Positions 45,200-55,557 of a stretch of 64,000 nt of DNA are shown in pieces. The position numbers and the translations under genes are program-made. This stretch comes from Verrucomicrobiia bacterium. GTDB lineage: Bacteria > Verrucomicrobiota > Verrucomicrobiae > Limisphaerales > JAKPVM01. Location of the stretch: positions 1-64,000 of the forward strand of contig JAOADO010000002.1 of the NCBI GenBank assembly GCA_026417275.1. Reading direction: 5' to 3'. Position 1 is the first letter of the stretch. Each line of letters opens with the position of its first letter. The notes under the pieces are model-generated. The model had not been told where the DNA came from, ran no database searches, and saw nothing but the letters and a program-made list of their open reading frames with translations.

Positions 45200-47260
45200 A
45201 TGAATATTTCTTTTTTAAAAAACAAAATTATATCAATCATTGTTTTATTGTTGTTGTTGTTTTCGCTTGAGGCGAGGTCTGCGTTTCAATTTAAGGATTT
45301 GAACAGAAATGACGCGCCAATTATAGAGCCGCAAGTTCCTGTGGCTTTCGTAAAGGGCAACGATATCCGCATTTATTATGTTTCCACAAATAAACCGATT
45401 GTATATAGGGCGAGTTGGAAGAAATCGCCAATACATGGATTTGATTTTGTCCAGTACATTGCTGAGCTTAAAGTGGATAAGAGTCCGCCTGATTTTCCGA
45501 AATCGGATAGTGAATGGAAGACGGTTGTTGTAATTGATTATCCACGCTGGACGAATTTTGTTATGAATATTGTTGAGCAACTTGCTCCAAAGAGGGCGTT
45601 TGCAGGCGCATATTTTAATTTTCTATTTTACGAATTTGCGATTTATCGTGGAAAAGAAGGTTCAATCTATGTTTCGCAGCCTGGACGTCTTCCGGAGGGG
45701 GTCGAAATTGTGCAACGCTATACTGTTCGCGAGTTTTCGAAGGTTGTTTCGGCGGTTGTGGAATCTACGTTAAGAACGGGTAACACAAATCATATTTATC
45801 TTTTTGTTGAACAACAGAAGACATTGCCTGAAAGGTTTTTGTTGTTGGATACGAAGCATAAATATTGTGTTTCTCTTTATAAGCAACATTCGGAGAGAGC
45901 GGGGGATGCGGTTTTGCCATTTGATTATTCTATGCGGGTTCTTACATCGTTTGCGCTTGAGAGCCATGTTGTTTCTATTGTGAAAAATCCTGTTTCCACG
46001 GCATGCAGGCTTTTGAACACGGCGTGGCAGTTGAGCGCAGGGTTACTGCATGTGCGGATGCCTTATTTAAGCACAAACATACCGCCTGTTGTTAATAATC
46101 CGCCGATGGACCTGGTTGAATGGGAAAAGTGGTTGGATAAGATGAGCGGCAGAAGATCTTCTGAATGTGCTGTGCGTTTTCTTATTGATGGGGAGAGTTA
46201 TTTTCCTGAACTTATTAAATCTATAAAGGAAGCCACAAATAATGTGTATATGCGTGTTTCAATATTTGACAACGACGATGTTGCTGTTGATGTTGCAAAT
46301 TTGTTAAAGCAGAGGGGGCAAGATGTAAAGGTGAATGTTCTTTTGGATTTGTTGGGGACTCAAACTTCGTCTCAGTGTATGCCTGAAACTCCGTTGCCTG
46401 AGGGGTTTATATCGCCCCGTTCAATCCGTTCTTATTTGCAGAGGGATTCGAAAGTTCATGTCCGCGCCTTTTTAAATCCGTGGTTTACCGCGGACCATTC
46501 GAAATTGGTGATAATTGATAATAAAAAGGCTTTTGTTGGTGGTATGAATATTGGCAGGGAATACCGCTATGAGTGGCACGATATGATGGCGGAGGTAAGG
46601 GGTCCGATTTTGGAAATTTTGAAGTTTGATTTTGAGAAGGCGTGGTCGCATGCGGGATTATTGGGAGATGTTGGGTGTTTTTTAACATTTTTTGGGAAGC
46701 AGCCGCGCGATGGGAGGTATCTCAAAGAACCAGGTGAAAAATATTATCCTGTGAGGGTTTTGTTCACGAAGACTGCGGACCGTGAAATTAACAGAGCCAT
46801 ATTTGAGGCAATCAATCGCGCGCAGAATCATATATATATTGAGAATTCATATGTTTTTGACAGTTCGTTTGTTTCTGCGCTTGTAAAGGCGAGGCGTCGT
46901 GGTGTTGATGTGCGTGTGGTGTTGCCGGACCGTTGCGATGCGCCAGCCGGTAACAGCGCTATTTATGTTGTTGCAAATTACCTCTTTGAAAACGGTGTTC
47001 GTGTTTATTTATATCCGGGGATGACGCATGTTAAAGCGGCTTTGATTGATGGCTGGGCGTGTTTTGGTTCTGCGAATTTCAATAGGTTGAGTCTGCGGCG
47101 GAATCAGGAGATTAATCTTGCGACATCAGCCATGGAGGTTTCTGAGAGATTGAGAACCGAACTTTTTGAGACGGATTTTAAGAAATCTTATGAACTTCGG
47201 CAGGCAATTGAAGTCAACTGGACAGACCATATTGCGGAAAGCATTTTGAATCAATTTTGA
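45200..47260 (+). CDS. Secreted phospholipase-D-like protein (two HKD motifs)
   Basis: 686 residues with a signal peptide (hydrophobic about 9-24). The N-terminal 300 residues are not recognised. The C-terminal part has two HxKxxxxD motifs: HSKLVIID (about residue 431) and HVKAALID (about residue 609), followed by GGMN and GSANFN, as in cardiolipin synthases and other PLD enzymes. It probably acts on phospholipid or another phosphodiester in the envelope. It is next to a lipase-like gene, which suggests a joint role in lipid use or envelope change. No multiple membrane helices of true cardiolipin synthase are seen. Confidence 0.85.
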   Translation: MNISFLKNKIISIIVLLLLLFSLEARSAFQFKDLNRNDAPIIEPQVPVAFVKGNDIRIYYVSTNKPIVYRASWKKSPIHGFDFVQYIAELKVDKSPPDFPKSDSEWKTVVVIDYPRWTNFVMNIVEQLAPKRAFAGAYFNFLFYEFAIYRGKEGSIYVSQPGRLPEGVEIVQRYTVREFSKVVSAVVESTLRTGNTNHIYLFVEQQKTLPERFLLLDTKHKYCVSLYKQHSERAGDAVLPFDYSMRVLTSFALESHVVSIVKNPVSTACRLLNTAWQLSAGLLHVRMPYLSTNIPPVVNNPPMDLVEWEKWLDKMSGRRSSECAVRFLIDGESYFPELIKSIKEATNNVYMRVSIFDNDDVAVDVANLLKQRGQDVKVNVLLDLLGTQTSSQCMPETPLPEGFISPRSIRSYLQRDSKVHVRAFLNPWFTADHSKLVIIDNKKAFVGGMNIGREYRYEWHDMMAEVRGPILEILKFDFEKAWSHAGLLGDVGCFLTFFGKQPRDGRYLKEPGEKYYPVRVLFTKTADREINRAIFEAINRAQNHIYIENSYVFDSSFVSALVKARRRGVDVRVVLPDRCDAPAGNSAIYVVANYLFENGVRVYLYPGMTHVKAALIDGWACFGSANFNRLSLRRNQEINLATSAMEVSERLRTELFETDFKKSYELRQAIEVNWTDHIAESILNQF

Positions 47261-47307
47261 AATGGATGTACGAGGGTGGAGTTGTCACTGATTTTGCAGT
47301 GTCTATG

Positions 47308-47760
47308 TTATTCTTTTATCTTTGAGTCAATTATTATTGTTACGGGTCCGTCGTTTACGAGAGCAACTTTCATGTCTGCGCCAAATTCGCCGGATTGGAC
47401 AGGTTTTCCGAGTTCATCAGATAATTTTTTCATGAATTTTTCGTACATTGGAACTGCAAATTCAGGTTTTGAGGCTTTTATGAATGATGGGCGATTGCCC
47501 TTCTTTGTGCTTGCGAAAAGGGTGAACTGGCTTACCACAAGAACATTGCCACCGACGTCTTGAACCGATAGATTCATTAAACCTTGTTCGTCGGAAAAGA
47601 TTCGTAATCGGGCAATTTTGCCAGCGAGCCATTCAATGTCTTCGTCTGTGTCTGTGTCTTCGACAGCCAGTAGGATAAGCAATCCTTTCCCGATTTCTGA
47701 AATAACTTTGTCGTTTATTTTCACAGATGAATTTGATACCCTCTGTATTACAGCGCGCAT
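47308..47760 (-). CDS. dtd: D-aminoacyl-tRNA deacylase
   Basis: 150 residues. The start [13 protein letters not shown], the cross-subunit SQFTLFA motif (about 77-83) and the GPVT motif near the C-terminus (about 137-140) are hallmarks of Dtd. The enzyme removes D-amino acids, and Gly mischarged on tRNA-Ala. It is a single gene on the minus strand, converging on the phospholipase-D-like gene. Confidence 0.97.
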   Translation of the reverse strand: MRAVIQRVSNSSVKINDKVISEIGKGLLILLAVEDTDTDEDIEWLAGKIARLRIFSDEQGLMNLSVQDVGGNVLVVSQFTLFASTKKGNRPSFIKASKPEFAVPMYEKFMKKLSDELGKPVQSGEFGADMKVALVNDGPVTIIIDSKIKE

Positions 47761-47864
47761 AATGTAGGATTATAAGGTTATATTTGTTTTTGGGGAAGGT
47801 TATATCTAAGAATTGTGTTAAAAGTTAAATGGGTGCGGCAAAATCGTTGTTCTTATTTTCTTTT

Positions 47865-48434
47865 TTATTTTGATTCGATGAGTTTTCGAATTTGGACTCC
47901 GTTGACGTATAAATCTTCAATTACGCCTCTGCCGTCTTTGACGCGCAGAAGCGCGTAGTTATTTGTGTCTGCTTGATTGAATCGCGGGGTATATGTTCGA
48001 TAGAGTTCTTCTGCCTGGGAGGCAATGGATTCTTCCATATAAAAGCGATTATATGGTAGTGTGAAATTGTGTTCGGAGTAAGTTTTTACACGGAGGTAAT
48101 CTTTGTTTTTTGGCGGTGTGGAAGAGAGTTCTGTAAAGATGGCAAAGCCGTTTTTATCTTTTGACAGGGATACATATGCGCGAGAGGGGGATTTGATTTT
48201 ATCGCCTTTTTTAACTGGAGCGTGGGTGTTTGAATATCTGAGGGCAACGTATTTTCCGCGAAAAATATCGTGTGGGTCAACGGGGGCAGTGCGGATTTTG
48301 TAAATTTCGCCGGTTTTTAGGATGTATTCGTATCGAGCAATCTGGTAAATGACAATTGATAATTGAATCATTCCGATAACCACAAATGAAATTAAAATTA
48401 TTTTGGTTTTATTCATTGTCCTGCTCCTTTCCAT
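47865..48434 (-). CDS. GDYXXLXY-domain membrane-anchored protein
   Basis: 189 residues with one N-terminal membrane helix (about 10-28), then a soluble domain containing FRGKYVALRY, the GDYXXLXY-family signature. These proteins are of unknown function and usually sit beside a DUF2157 polytopic membrane protein, as here: the start overlaps the DUF2157 gene by 22 bases. The pair is probably co-translated and acts together in the membrane. Confidence 0.85.
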   Translation of the reverse strand: MERSRTMNKTKIILISFVVIGMIQLSIVIYQIARYEYILKTGEIYKIRTAPVDPHDIFRGKYVALRYSNTHAPVKKGDKIKSPSRAYVSLSKDKNGFAIFTELSSTPPKNKDYLRVKTYSEHNFTLPYNRFYMEESIASQAEELYRTYTPRFNQADTNNYALLRVKDGRGVIEDLYVNGVQIRKLIESK

Positions 48435-49765
48435 CGTTTTAAAAAGAGGTTAATCAGCAAAAATATTATCCCTATAGTTATAAATGCCAACCCTCTATAA
48501 ACGAAACTAATATCCGTTTCCATAAATTTTATGATGATTACCGTTGAAATTATGAGCATGCCGAAATTAACCATTATCATTTGTCTTTGTTGCAGACCTT
48601 TGGCAAGAATTATTAATCCGGTTATCACAAGGTAAAGAGTGAACATTGCCGAAGCTAAAATAGAATTGTTATTAGTGGTCAAATTCCATGCAATGATGAA
48701 GACGATCGGCGCAAGTCCAAATATGATTTCAATTAAGGATTTCTTTAATATGCAGTTTAACCACAGGATGAGGTATACGGATAGAAACGCGACGCACAGG
48801 ATAAGTTCAATGCAACGGATAGTATAGAATTCCTGGTTTTCAAAATATTTGCTGAGTGAAAAGGGGGAATATCCGTAATATGAGAATAAATGCTCCCAGA
48901 AATCTCTGAAATTTAATGTTATAGATATCATCAATATGGCTGATGCTCCGATGGTTTGCACAGGGGAACCGAAAATTGTTTGTTTTTCATTATACCAGCG
49001 CATTCCTGTTAAAAACACGATGGAGAAAATTACCAGATACCAGCCGAAGTTGAATGAGTACATTTTAAAAACGGGATTCAGTACGACAAATGTGCCAATA
49101 ACGAAGGTAATTATAAAACTGAGGACAGACAACATTGCGCGTGGGTGGTATTTATTTTTCTCGCGGATTGTGATGTATAGAAACGGAATGGACAGCGCCA
49201 TTAAAGGGAAAAACATGAATTTTTGCAGTGAAAGTTGTTGAGTGGCGCATACCCAGACTGTTACACCAACAAGATAGAGCAAGATTGTGAATGTCGTCTT
49301 TAATATGTAGGCGAGCGGTAAACTCAGTAAACTCCAGGTTAAGAGAAATTCATCGAGGTCTCCACCTAAATGGTAGGTTTGAGAGACCAGTGCGATTGCT
49401 GAGCCGAGGGCGAGTGTTTGAAATGTGCCGATTCCTTCCCGCCAGGCGGTTGTTAATTTGTCGCGTAATATCAACCAAAGCCCTAAAATTTGCGTCAATA
49501 GAAGCGGTGTTATGGAGACGATTGCCCGAAGGGGTCTGGAAAGTTGGTCCCAATTATGGGCGAGTAAAAGGATTATTCCGCCACCAATTAACGCACTGCC
49601 GATTATGCTGAAGAGAATTATTGCTATGCGTTTTGCTCTGTCTTTTCCAGATTCGACATCGCTGTAATGTTTTCTCAGTTTTTCTGCTGTGTCTGCAGGA
49701 ATGACTCCCTGGCTTACAAGGTCTGGCAATTGTTCTAATAACCATTTTACATGTTTTTCGTTCAT
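48413..49765 (-). CDS. DUF2157 polytopic membrane protein
   Basis: 450 residues. The N-terminal 60 residues are a soluble helical domain (LLEQLPDLVSQGVIPADTAE); then about twelve membrane segments follow. The first soluble part and the following GGGIILLLAHNWDQLSRPLRA segment are the DUF2157 signature. Function unknown. The 3' end overlaps the GDYXXLXY gene by 22 bases in a two-gene operon. Confidence 0.88.
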   Translation of the reverse strand: MNEKHVKWLLEQLPDLVSQGVIPADTAEKLRKHYSDVESGKDRAKRIAIILFSIIGSALIGGGIILLLAHNWDQLSRPLRAIVSITPLLLTQILGLWLILRDKLTTAWREGIGTFQTLALGSAIALVSQTYHLGGDLDEFLLTWSLLSLPLAYILKTTFTILLYLVGVTVWVCATQQLSLQKFMFFPLMALSIPFLYITIREKNKYHPRAMLSVLSFIITFVIGTFVVLNPVFKMYSFNFGWYLVIFSIVFLTGMRWYNEKQTIFGSPVQTIGASAILMISITLNFRDFWEHLFSYYGYSPFSLSKYFENQEFYTIRCIELILCVAFLSVYLILWLNCILKKSLIEIIFGLAPIVFIIAWNLTTNNNSILASAMFTLYLVITGLIILAKGLQQRQMIMVNFGMLIISTVIIIKFMETDISFVYRGLAFITIGIIFLLINLFLKRWKGAGQ

Positions 49766-49839
49766 ATTCGACTACGCGGAATAATTTTAACAGAGTGTAT
49801 CGGGATTAGTAGTCATAGTAGTTTTTTGGGGTTCATTTG

Positions 49840-49861
49840 TATAGTCTAAATATAGTCTAAA
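49840..49861. repeat. Tandem 11-bp repeat TATAGTCTAAA
   Basis: Two exact copies of TATAGTCTAAA lie head to tail (49840-49850 and 49851-49861) in the gap upstream of the DUF2157 gene. The 11-base period would put both on one face of the helix, so it may be an operator. No other copy was seen. Confidence 0.4.
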
Positions 49862-50011
49862 TTCTGATTTTTGTAAAGGGATGGGTGGGGACATCTGCGG
49901 GAATCAGGTGAATGGAATGGGGAAAAATGTTGTGGAAGGGCGCAAAGATGGGGATGTTCTTGTAAAGGTACGAGTATTTTTCTAACATCTTTGTGCTATT
50001 GAAAGTGGATT

Positions 50012-51175
50012 TTATTTTCTGAGAGAATGCGTGATTTCTTTTGCTTTTTCGCGCGCCCAGGCGTCTGCGTTCATGATTTGTTCGAGTTCAGGGTGGTGAA
50101 TTGGTTTATGTGAGTTCATTGTTTCGGCGACAATGTCGGCTATTTCGTTAAAACGAATTTCTCTTTGGCAGAATGAGTCTACGGCAATTTCGTTTGCCGC
50201 GTTTAATACTGCAGGCATTGTCCCGCCGATTTGCGCTGCTTTCCGCGCGAGTTTTAGGGCTGGGAATCTTTTTTCATCTGGTTCTTCGAAGTTCAGGGAG
50301 CCGATTTTAGCGAGGTTTGTTTGGACGCGATGGTTTTCTACCCGCTCTGGATATGTTAGTGCGTATTGAATTGGCAGGCACATGTCGGGTGTGGAGAGTT
50401 GAGCGATAATGGAACCATCAATAAATTCTACCATAGAATGGATAATGCTTTGGGGGTGAACCAGGACGCCGACTCGTTCTATTTCAACATTGAAAAGCCA
50501 TCTTGCTTCGATCATTTCCAGACCTTTGTTGAATAGAGTGGCGGAGTCTATTGTGATTTTTCTGCCCATTTTCCACGATGGGTGTTTCAGGGCTTGTTCA
50601 ACTGTAATTTCGGAGAATTTTTCCAGCGGGGTGTTTCTGAAAGGTCCACCGGATGCTGTAAGCCATAATTTTCTTATGAAGTTCTGCGGATGACCGTCAA
50701 TGCACTGGAAGATTGCGGAGTGTTCGCTGTCCACGGCGAGCACGCGGCGACCGTGTTTTTGAGCTTCTGCCATCACAGTTTCGCCAGCCATGACGAGTAT
50801 TTCCTTGGAGGCGACGGCGATGTCTTTGCCAGCGCGCAAAGCGGCGAGCGCAGGGAGCAGACCTGCTGTTCCGACAATTGCTATTAAGACAATGTCTGCT
50901 TCTGGCATCGTTGCCAGTTTTACCAAGCCTTCTACGCCATGATGAACATCCACAGCGTTTCCAAAAGTTTCACTCAATTTGAAGGCGTCTGATTCTTCTT
51001 TTACGGAAATCGCTTTTGGTTTTAGAAGACGTGTCTGCTCGGATAGTAAAGAAATATTGGAGCCAGCCGCGAGCCCGACAAGCCGCAGTCTATCTCTCAG
51101 GTCTTGAACAACTTTTATTGTGCTTGTTCCTATTGACCCTGTGCTTCCTAATAAAACAACGTTCTTCATAAACAA
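50012..51175 (-). CDS. dxr: 1-deoxy-D-xylulose 5-phosphate reductoisomerase
   Basis: 387 residues. The NADPH loop LGSTGSIGTST (about 8-18), the metal and substrate residues in AVDSEHSAIFQC, and KMGRKITIDSAT are family marks. It converts DXP to MEP, the first committed step of the non-mevalonate isoprenoid pathway. It follows cdsA by 14 bases, part of the common lipid/isoprenoid gene cluster. Confidence 0.97.
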   Translation of the reverse strand: MFMKNVVLLGSTGSIGTSTIKVVQDLRDRLRLVGLAAGSNISLLSEQTRLLKPKAISVKEESDAFKLSETFGNAVDVHHGVEGLVKLATMPEADIVLIAIVGTAGLLPALAALRAGKDIAVASKEILVMAGETVMAEAQKHGRRVLAVDSEHSAIFQCIDGHPQNFIRKLWLTASGGPFRNTPLEKFSEITVEQALKHPSWKMGRKITIDSATLFNKGLEMIEARWLFNVEIERVGVLVHPQSIIHSMVEFIDGSIIAQLSTPDMCLPIQYALTYPERVENHRVQTNLAKIGSLNFEEPDEKRFPALKLARKAAQIGGTMPAVLNAANEIAVDSFCQREIRFNEIADIVAETMNSHKPIHHPELEQIMNADAWAREKAKEITHSLRK

Positions 51176-51189
51176 AAGACTTTTGCAGA

Positions 51190-52083
51190 TTAAAAGTTAA
51201 ATTTGCAATATAAATAGAAGTACATTATCGGAGCATTAAATAAAATGCTGTCAAGAACATCTAAAATGCCTCCGACTCCTGGGAAATAGTTGCCGCTGTC
51301 TTTAATTCCACATTCTCGTTTAAAGACAGATTCGATTAAGTCTCCCACGACTGCACCAATTCCGAGGATTATTCCGATGGCGACGACTTCGGTATTCGTA
51401 ACGAAGGAAAGGTTTTTCCCAGACAGAAATTTTGTGAGGAATCCGACCGCAATCGGCATCAATATTGCTCCTGCGAATCCTTCCCATGTTTTGCCGGGAC
51501 TTATTGTAGGAGCCATTTTGTGCTTTCCAAGGAGCGAGCCAAAGATGTAAGCGCCGGAATCGCTGAACTTCGTCAATAACATGAAGAACAGTAAAACATA
51601 AGAGCCAAAAACAAAGTAGATAAGTTGTACGAATGAAAACAGGAAGGGAATGTATAATAGGCCAAGAAATGTGGTGCCAAGTGCGATAAAACCATCGCTG
51701 TTGACTGGCGCCGCCAATCGTCGAGCGAATATCGTAATTGCAAGTAAAGAGAAAATAAGGAAAATTAAAATTTCATTTTCATGAGAGATATGTTTAAAAA
51801 ATGCGTGGATTGAAAAAACAGTGATTGTGTAGATGATTCCGAGAAGCATGCCGAAACTTTTATAAGCAGGGAGTTTTTTCTTCTCAATACAACTATAGAA
51901 TTCGAGCATTCCGATTGTTGTTAGCAGGGTTATTATGATAAAGAAGGTGCTCAGGCTGAGAGCACGCCATGGGGCAAATAATGCCGCCAGAACAATTGTC
52001 CATAGCAACACCGTGCTGATTAGCCTTTTTAAAAAAATGGCGATTTTGTTGTTATTGCTCTGCTCTTTTTGTTCAGAACCCAT
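51190..52083 (-). CDS. cdsA: Phosphatidate cytidylyltransferase
   Basis: 297 residues with eight or so membrane segments. The CDS family signature is present: SDSGAYIFG then GKHKMAPTISPGKTWEG. It makes CDP-diacylglycerol from phosphatidate and CTP. The usual partner uppS is not upstream here; the plus-strand HEAT gene is divergent instead. Co-transcription with dxr is likely. Confidence 0.95.
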   Translation of the reverse strand: MGSEQKEQSNNNKIAIFLKRLISTVLLWTIVLAALFAPWRALSLSTFFIIITLLTTIGMLEFYSCIEKKKLPAYKSFGMLLGIIYTITVFSIHAFFKHISHENEILIFLIFSLLAITIFARRLAAPVNSDGFIALGTTFLGLLYIPFLFSFVQLIYFVFGSYVLLFFMLLTKFSDSGAYIFGSLLGKHKMAPTISPGKTWEGFAGAILMPIAVGFLTKFLSGKNLSFVTNTEVVAIGIILGIGAVVGDLIESVFKRECGIKDSGNYFPGVGGILDVLDSILFNAPIMYFYLYCKFNF

Positions 52084-52211
52084 ATGGACATATTAATAGA
52101 AATCCATTCCGAACGCATTAGAATATTTGTATTAAGTTTTGGGAAATGAGGGATTGGGGACAATTCTTCTTGTAAATGCGGGAATTGGTTTCATAATATT
52201 GAAAAATCGCC

Positions 52212-52781
52212 ATGAACCCGAATAAGGATAGTGTTAGTGTTTTGTTGACAAAGATTCAAAACGGAGACGAAAGAATCCGTTCGATGGCGCTTGATGAGTG
52301 CGCAGGTTTAGGAGTGGATGTTATAAAACCACTGGTAGAATTGGCGGAAAAGTCTGGTTTTGAAACTGTTCGCATGGCAAAAAGATGTCTCTGGAAGATT
52401 GTTCGATATTCTGGAAGTCCTGGCAATGAAGATTTGAGGAGGCGTGTTTGCGGGCGGTTAGGGGAAGTTATAAACAATTGTTCTGTTGAGATAAAACGGG
52501 AGATATTATGGATGTTTTCAGAAATCGGTGGTGATGAGTCTGTGCCTATTATTGCGCGGTTTCTTCGGGATAAGGATTTGCGGGAGGATGCCAGGTGTTC
52601 TCTGGAGCGGATTCCCACGCGAAACTCGCTTTCCGTGTTAAGAAAAGCCTTTGAAGATGCAAGTGACGATTTTAAATATGCGCTTGCGGATTCATTGCGG
52701 TTTCGCGGGGTTAAAGTGAAAGGTTGTCCGTCTAAAAAACTTGTTCCGATGCGGCAGACGAACGTGGGGAGAAAGGTGTGA
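52212..52781 (+). CDS. HEAT-repeat protein
   Basis: 189 residues made of four to five helical pairs with HEAT character, such as RSMALDECAGLGVDVIKPLVELA and SVPIIARFLRDKDLREDA. The protein is a scaffold without visible catalytic residues or signal peptide. Function unknown. It is 61 bases upstream of a secreted protein gene on the same strand. Confidence 0.75.
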   Translation: MNPNKDSVSVLLTKIQNGDERIRSMALDECAGLGVDVIKPLVELAEKSGFETVRMAKRCLWKIVRYSGSPGNEDLRRRVCGRLGEVINNCSVEIKREILWMFSEIGGDESVPIIARFLRDKDLREDARCSLERIPTRNSLSVLRKAFEDASDDFKYALADSLRFRGVKVKGCPSKKLVPMRQTNVGRKV

Positions 52782-52842
52782 TATTTAATTGGGGGGCATG
52801 GCGTTTTACAGGATTTAAATTTTCAACTTACAACACTATTAT

Positions 52843-54294
52843 TTGCGGATACTTATGCCAAGATGCATGCAGTTTTTTCAAACATTTTCGAAAGCAATGA
52901 TAGCGGCGGCGGTGTGCTTTCAGTGGTTGTTTGCCGCAGATAATGATTTTTATATTCCTGAGAATTCTTCTTATACGATTGTTGATTCTGCGAGGGATTC
53001 GTTGCGTTTTACTTTGAGCAGAACTCTGACCAATGATTCAAAGGGGCATCTTGTTTCGATTTCAAGTTTTGTTGACCCGCAAGGGAATGTCATGGGCTGG
53101 CATGATTTTGGCAATCTGGAGGGTCCTGGATGGGCGGCAAACGCTGTCGGGGGAGCATGGGAAATATTCCTGTTTGGGAAGTTCACGGGGGATGAAAAAA
53201 TGATGTCTAATGCAATTCGCATTCTCGACCATGTTCTTGATTGTGGTTTTATTGATTGGGAAACTGGATTTATCAAGGGCTATAGAGAAACGACGACAGG
53301 CAAATTCTGTCTGAATTATAAACATAATTCGGATTGGTTTTGTGCGGGTTCGATGGCAAAGATTGGCTATCAACTTCTCAGATTTGCTCGGGATTCAGGA
53401 ACAGACCCGCGCGCCGAAAGGATGCGTAAAGCGGCGGTAAATTTAGCCGCGTGGATAGATAAAAATGTGGAGTCTGTGCCAAACGGCTGGTTTCCGCGAC
53501 GAACTTTTCCTGACGGCAAGGTGTATAGAAAGTCTCCAGAAGGGGGGAATGACTCGTTCTGGCAGACCTCAGCGGATGGGTTGTTTATTTTGCAGTTGTA
53601 CGCCGAATTAATGGAGCAACGGCTTGCTGATTATACCGCACAAATCCGTCTTAAAACTCAGGTTTTTACAAATTCTGGGGGTATCTTTGGAAGTATTAAC
53701 CACGACACTTATGACCCGCATGAGAATGTTGCGTATTCTGTAGCCTTTCGTGTTTTTTTGCGGATTTCAGAACTGTTTCACGATGAGAATTTACGCCGAT
53801 TCGCTTATGAAAAATGTCTTGATGGGCTTGAGCAATTTAAGATGCGCGAGGATAGAAATGGTGTTGCCACAAAGGGGTTGCTGTATATGGAAAAATCGTG
53901 GGATACCGCGTATTTGTGGGAGAATGCTGAAGCCGCCCTTGCCTATTTTGAGGCGGCGGCGAATATTAGAAAATCCAATCCTCAAAAGAGCCGTGTTTTT
54001 GAATTGGACGGGTTAACCATTTTGCGAGCAATCGCCAAACATCATTATGGACCGCATGGATTTCTTACAGAAGGGGTTGATTGGAATAATCACGTTGGGG
54101 AGCAACATCATATCAAACAGGAAAAATATGGCGCTATTCAATACACTGAACCATTTTTGAATAATCAGCACATTGTGGAGCCGACGATTTTTTATCTTGA
54201 AACTCTCTCTATAAAGAAGGGGGCAGAATCTCAAATCGAGTATTCAGATTGCGAGGGGAATTTGTTGTTTAGAAGAACTAAACCGAAGATGTAA
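52843..54294 (+). CDS. Secreted six-hairpin-glycosidase-like protein
   Basis: 483 residues. A signal peptide (hydrophobic about 17-31, ending FAA) precedes a helical-repeat body with many Trp, Gly and aromatic residues (for instance GWHDFGNLEGPGW, NDSFWQTSADGLFIL and EKSWDTAYLWENAEAAL), suggesting an alpha/alpha barrel such as that of glycosidases or lyases. Met5 or Met9 could be the start. I do not recognise a named family, so enzymatic activity is an inference. Confidence 0.65.
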   Translation: MRILMPRCMQFFQTFSKAMIAAAVCFQWLFAADNDFYIPENSSYTIVDSARDSLRFTLSRTLTNDSKGHLVSISSFVDPQGNVMGWHDFGNLEGPGWAANAVGGAWEIFLFGKFTGDEKMMSNAIRILDHVLDCGFIDWETGFIKGYRETTTGKFCLNYKHNSDWFCAGSMAKIGYQLLRFARDSGTDPRAERMRKAAVNLAAWIDKNVESVPNGWFPRRTFPDGKVYRKSPEGGNDSFWQTSADGLFILQLYAELMEQRLADYTAQIRLKTQVFTNSGGIFGSINHDTYDPHENVAYSVAFRVFLRISELFHDENLRRFAYEKCLDGLEQFKMREDRNGVATKGLLYMEKSWDTAYLWENAEAALAYFEAAANIRKSNPQKSRVFELDGLTILRAIAKHHYGPHGFLTEGVDWNNHVGEQHHIKQEKYGAIQYTEPFLNNQHIVEPTIFYLETLSIKKGAESQIEYSDCEGNLLFRRTKPKM

Positions 54295-54323
54295 AAATAG
54301 GTCTGTTCTTTAAAACGCCCTGG

Positions 54324-55403
54324 CTAAACATCTTTGTCTGATATTGCGTTTTTTAATAATTCAAACTGCCAGTTCATTAGGACTGTTGGTGCTTTTTCAG
54401 GATTTTTTGTGATTTCTATCAATTCTGCGCGGCTTGCTATGAGAGAGGGGTCAATCTTGAGATTTGAGGCTAAATTATTGCGGTATTTCATCATTTTGTT
54501 GAAGAACCTGATTTTTTTTAACGGGAAGTGATCTCCGTTGTTTTTTATTTGAACGGGGCGTTTTTCGGAAGGGGTTTTGAGTCCTCGCTGGATTGCCTCA
54601 GTTAATGCAGATATTTTTTTTGGTGAACAATTTTTAGGGAAAAACGCTGTAAAGTCTTCCGAACATGCCGCTGCTTCAGCAATTGAAATCAACTGGTTGT
54701 GGGGAAGTATAAAAAAAGGTGGTTTGCTTGAAGAGACCGCTTCGTTTTCTCTCCAGAGCCATATTTCTTTTAACACGCTCAAACCGAGCGAGGAGAGGTT
54801 TTTACTGCCTGGCAGGCGCCATTCGTCATCATGGTTCAAATTGATGCTATCAATTATACGGGCGATTAATTTTTCGCAGGTTTCGCTGTGCCAGTGGATA
54901 CGGTTCGTTTGCTGGAGTTCAGTCTGCAGAATTTCTGCCAGCCTAAGCAAATAACGTGTATCGTTGATTGCGTATTCGAGCAAGTGTTGTGGAATAGGAC
55001 GTGTTGTCCAGTTGGCTTTTTGATGAGATTTTTCTAACTTTACGCCGAAGTATTTTTTTACAAGGTCGCTTAGTCCAAATTGTTTATGACCGAGCAGTCT
55101 TGCCCCGTACATTGTGTCGAAGATTTTTGATGGAACAAAGCCGTATCTTTTATATAGGAGGCGGATGTCATAATCTGCGGCGTGCAAAACTATGGTTTTG
55201 TTTTTTAAAATTTTCCACAGTGAATCGAGATTTAAATTTTTAAGCGGGTCTATGAGAACGTGATATTTGTCTGTGCTGAGTTGAATTAGACATAATTTTT
55301 CAGGATAACAGTGGATGCTGTCTGCCTCTGTATCCATGGCTATCCTGTCGGATTGCTCGATATGAGGCAGAATCTCAAACAGATTTTCATCTATTACAAG
55401 CAT
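54324..55403 (-). CDS. rnd: Ribonuclease D
   Basis: 359 residues. The DEDDy exonuclease domain has Asp24 and Glu26 (in DTEAD), Asp79 (in AADYDI) and the Tyr144-x3-Asp148 pair (in YAINDTRY). An HRDC-type helical domain follows (about residues 210-290). It trims the 3' ends of tRNA and other stable RNAs. The last 60 residues are Lys-rich. A single gene. Confidence 0.9.
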   Translation of the reverse strand: MLVIDENLFEILPHIEQSDRIAMDTEADSIHCYPEKLCLIQLSTDKYHVLIDPLKNLNLDSLWKILKNKTIVLHAADYDIRLLYKRYGFVPSKIFDTMYGARLLGHKQFGLSDLVKKYFGVKLEKSHQKANWTTRPIPQHLLEYAINDTRYLLRLAEILQTELQQTNRIHWHSETCEKLIARIIDSINLNHDDEWRLPGSKNLSSLGLSVLKEIWLWRENEAVSSSKPPFFILPHNQLISIAEAAACSEDFTAFFPKNCSPKKISALTEAIQRGLKTPSEKRPVQIKNNGDHFPLKKIRFFNKMMKYRNNLASNLKIDPSLIASRAELIEITKNPEKAPTVLMNWQFELLKNAISDKDV

Positions 55404-55557
55404 TTCCTGAGTATGTGTTTTTAATAAAAAAGTTTAAAAAACTAAAGCGTATGTTCAGCACGCTGTTTTTTCTGAGAGAAAATAGTAAACAATATGTTTC
55501 TTTTTAAAAAACGGCTCGAAAAAACAATAAATTTTTACTAATAATCATATCACAAAA

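Noticed and set aside
45200..47260. True cardiolipin synthase
   Set aside because: Two HKD motifs are present, but the N-terminal membrane helices of ClsA are missing and a signal peptide with a 300-residue unknown domain takes their place.
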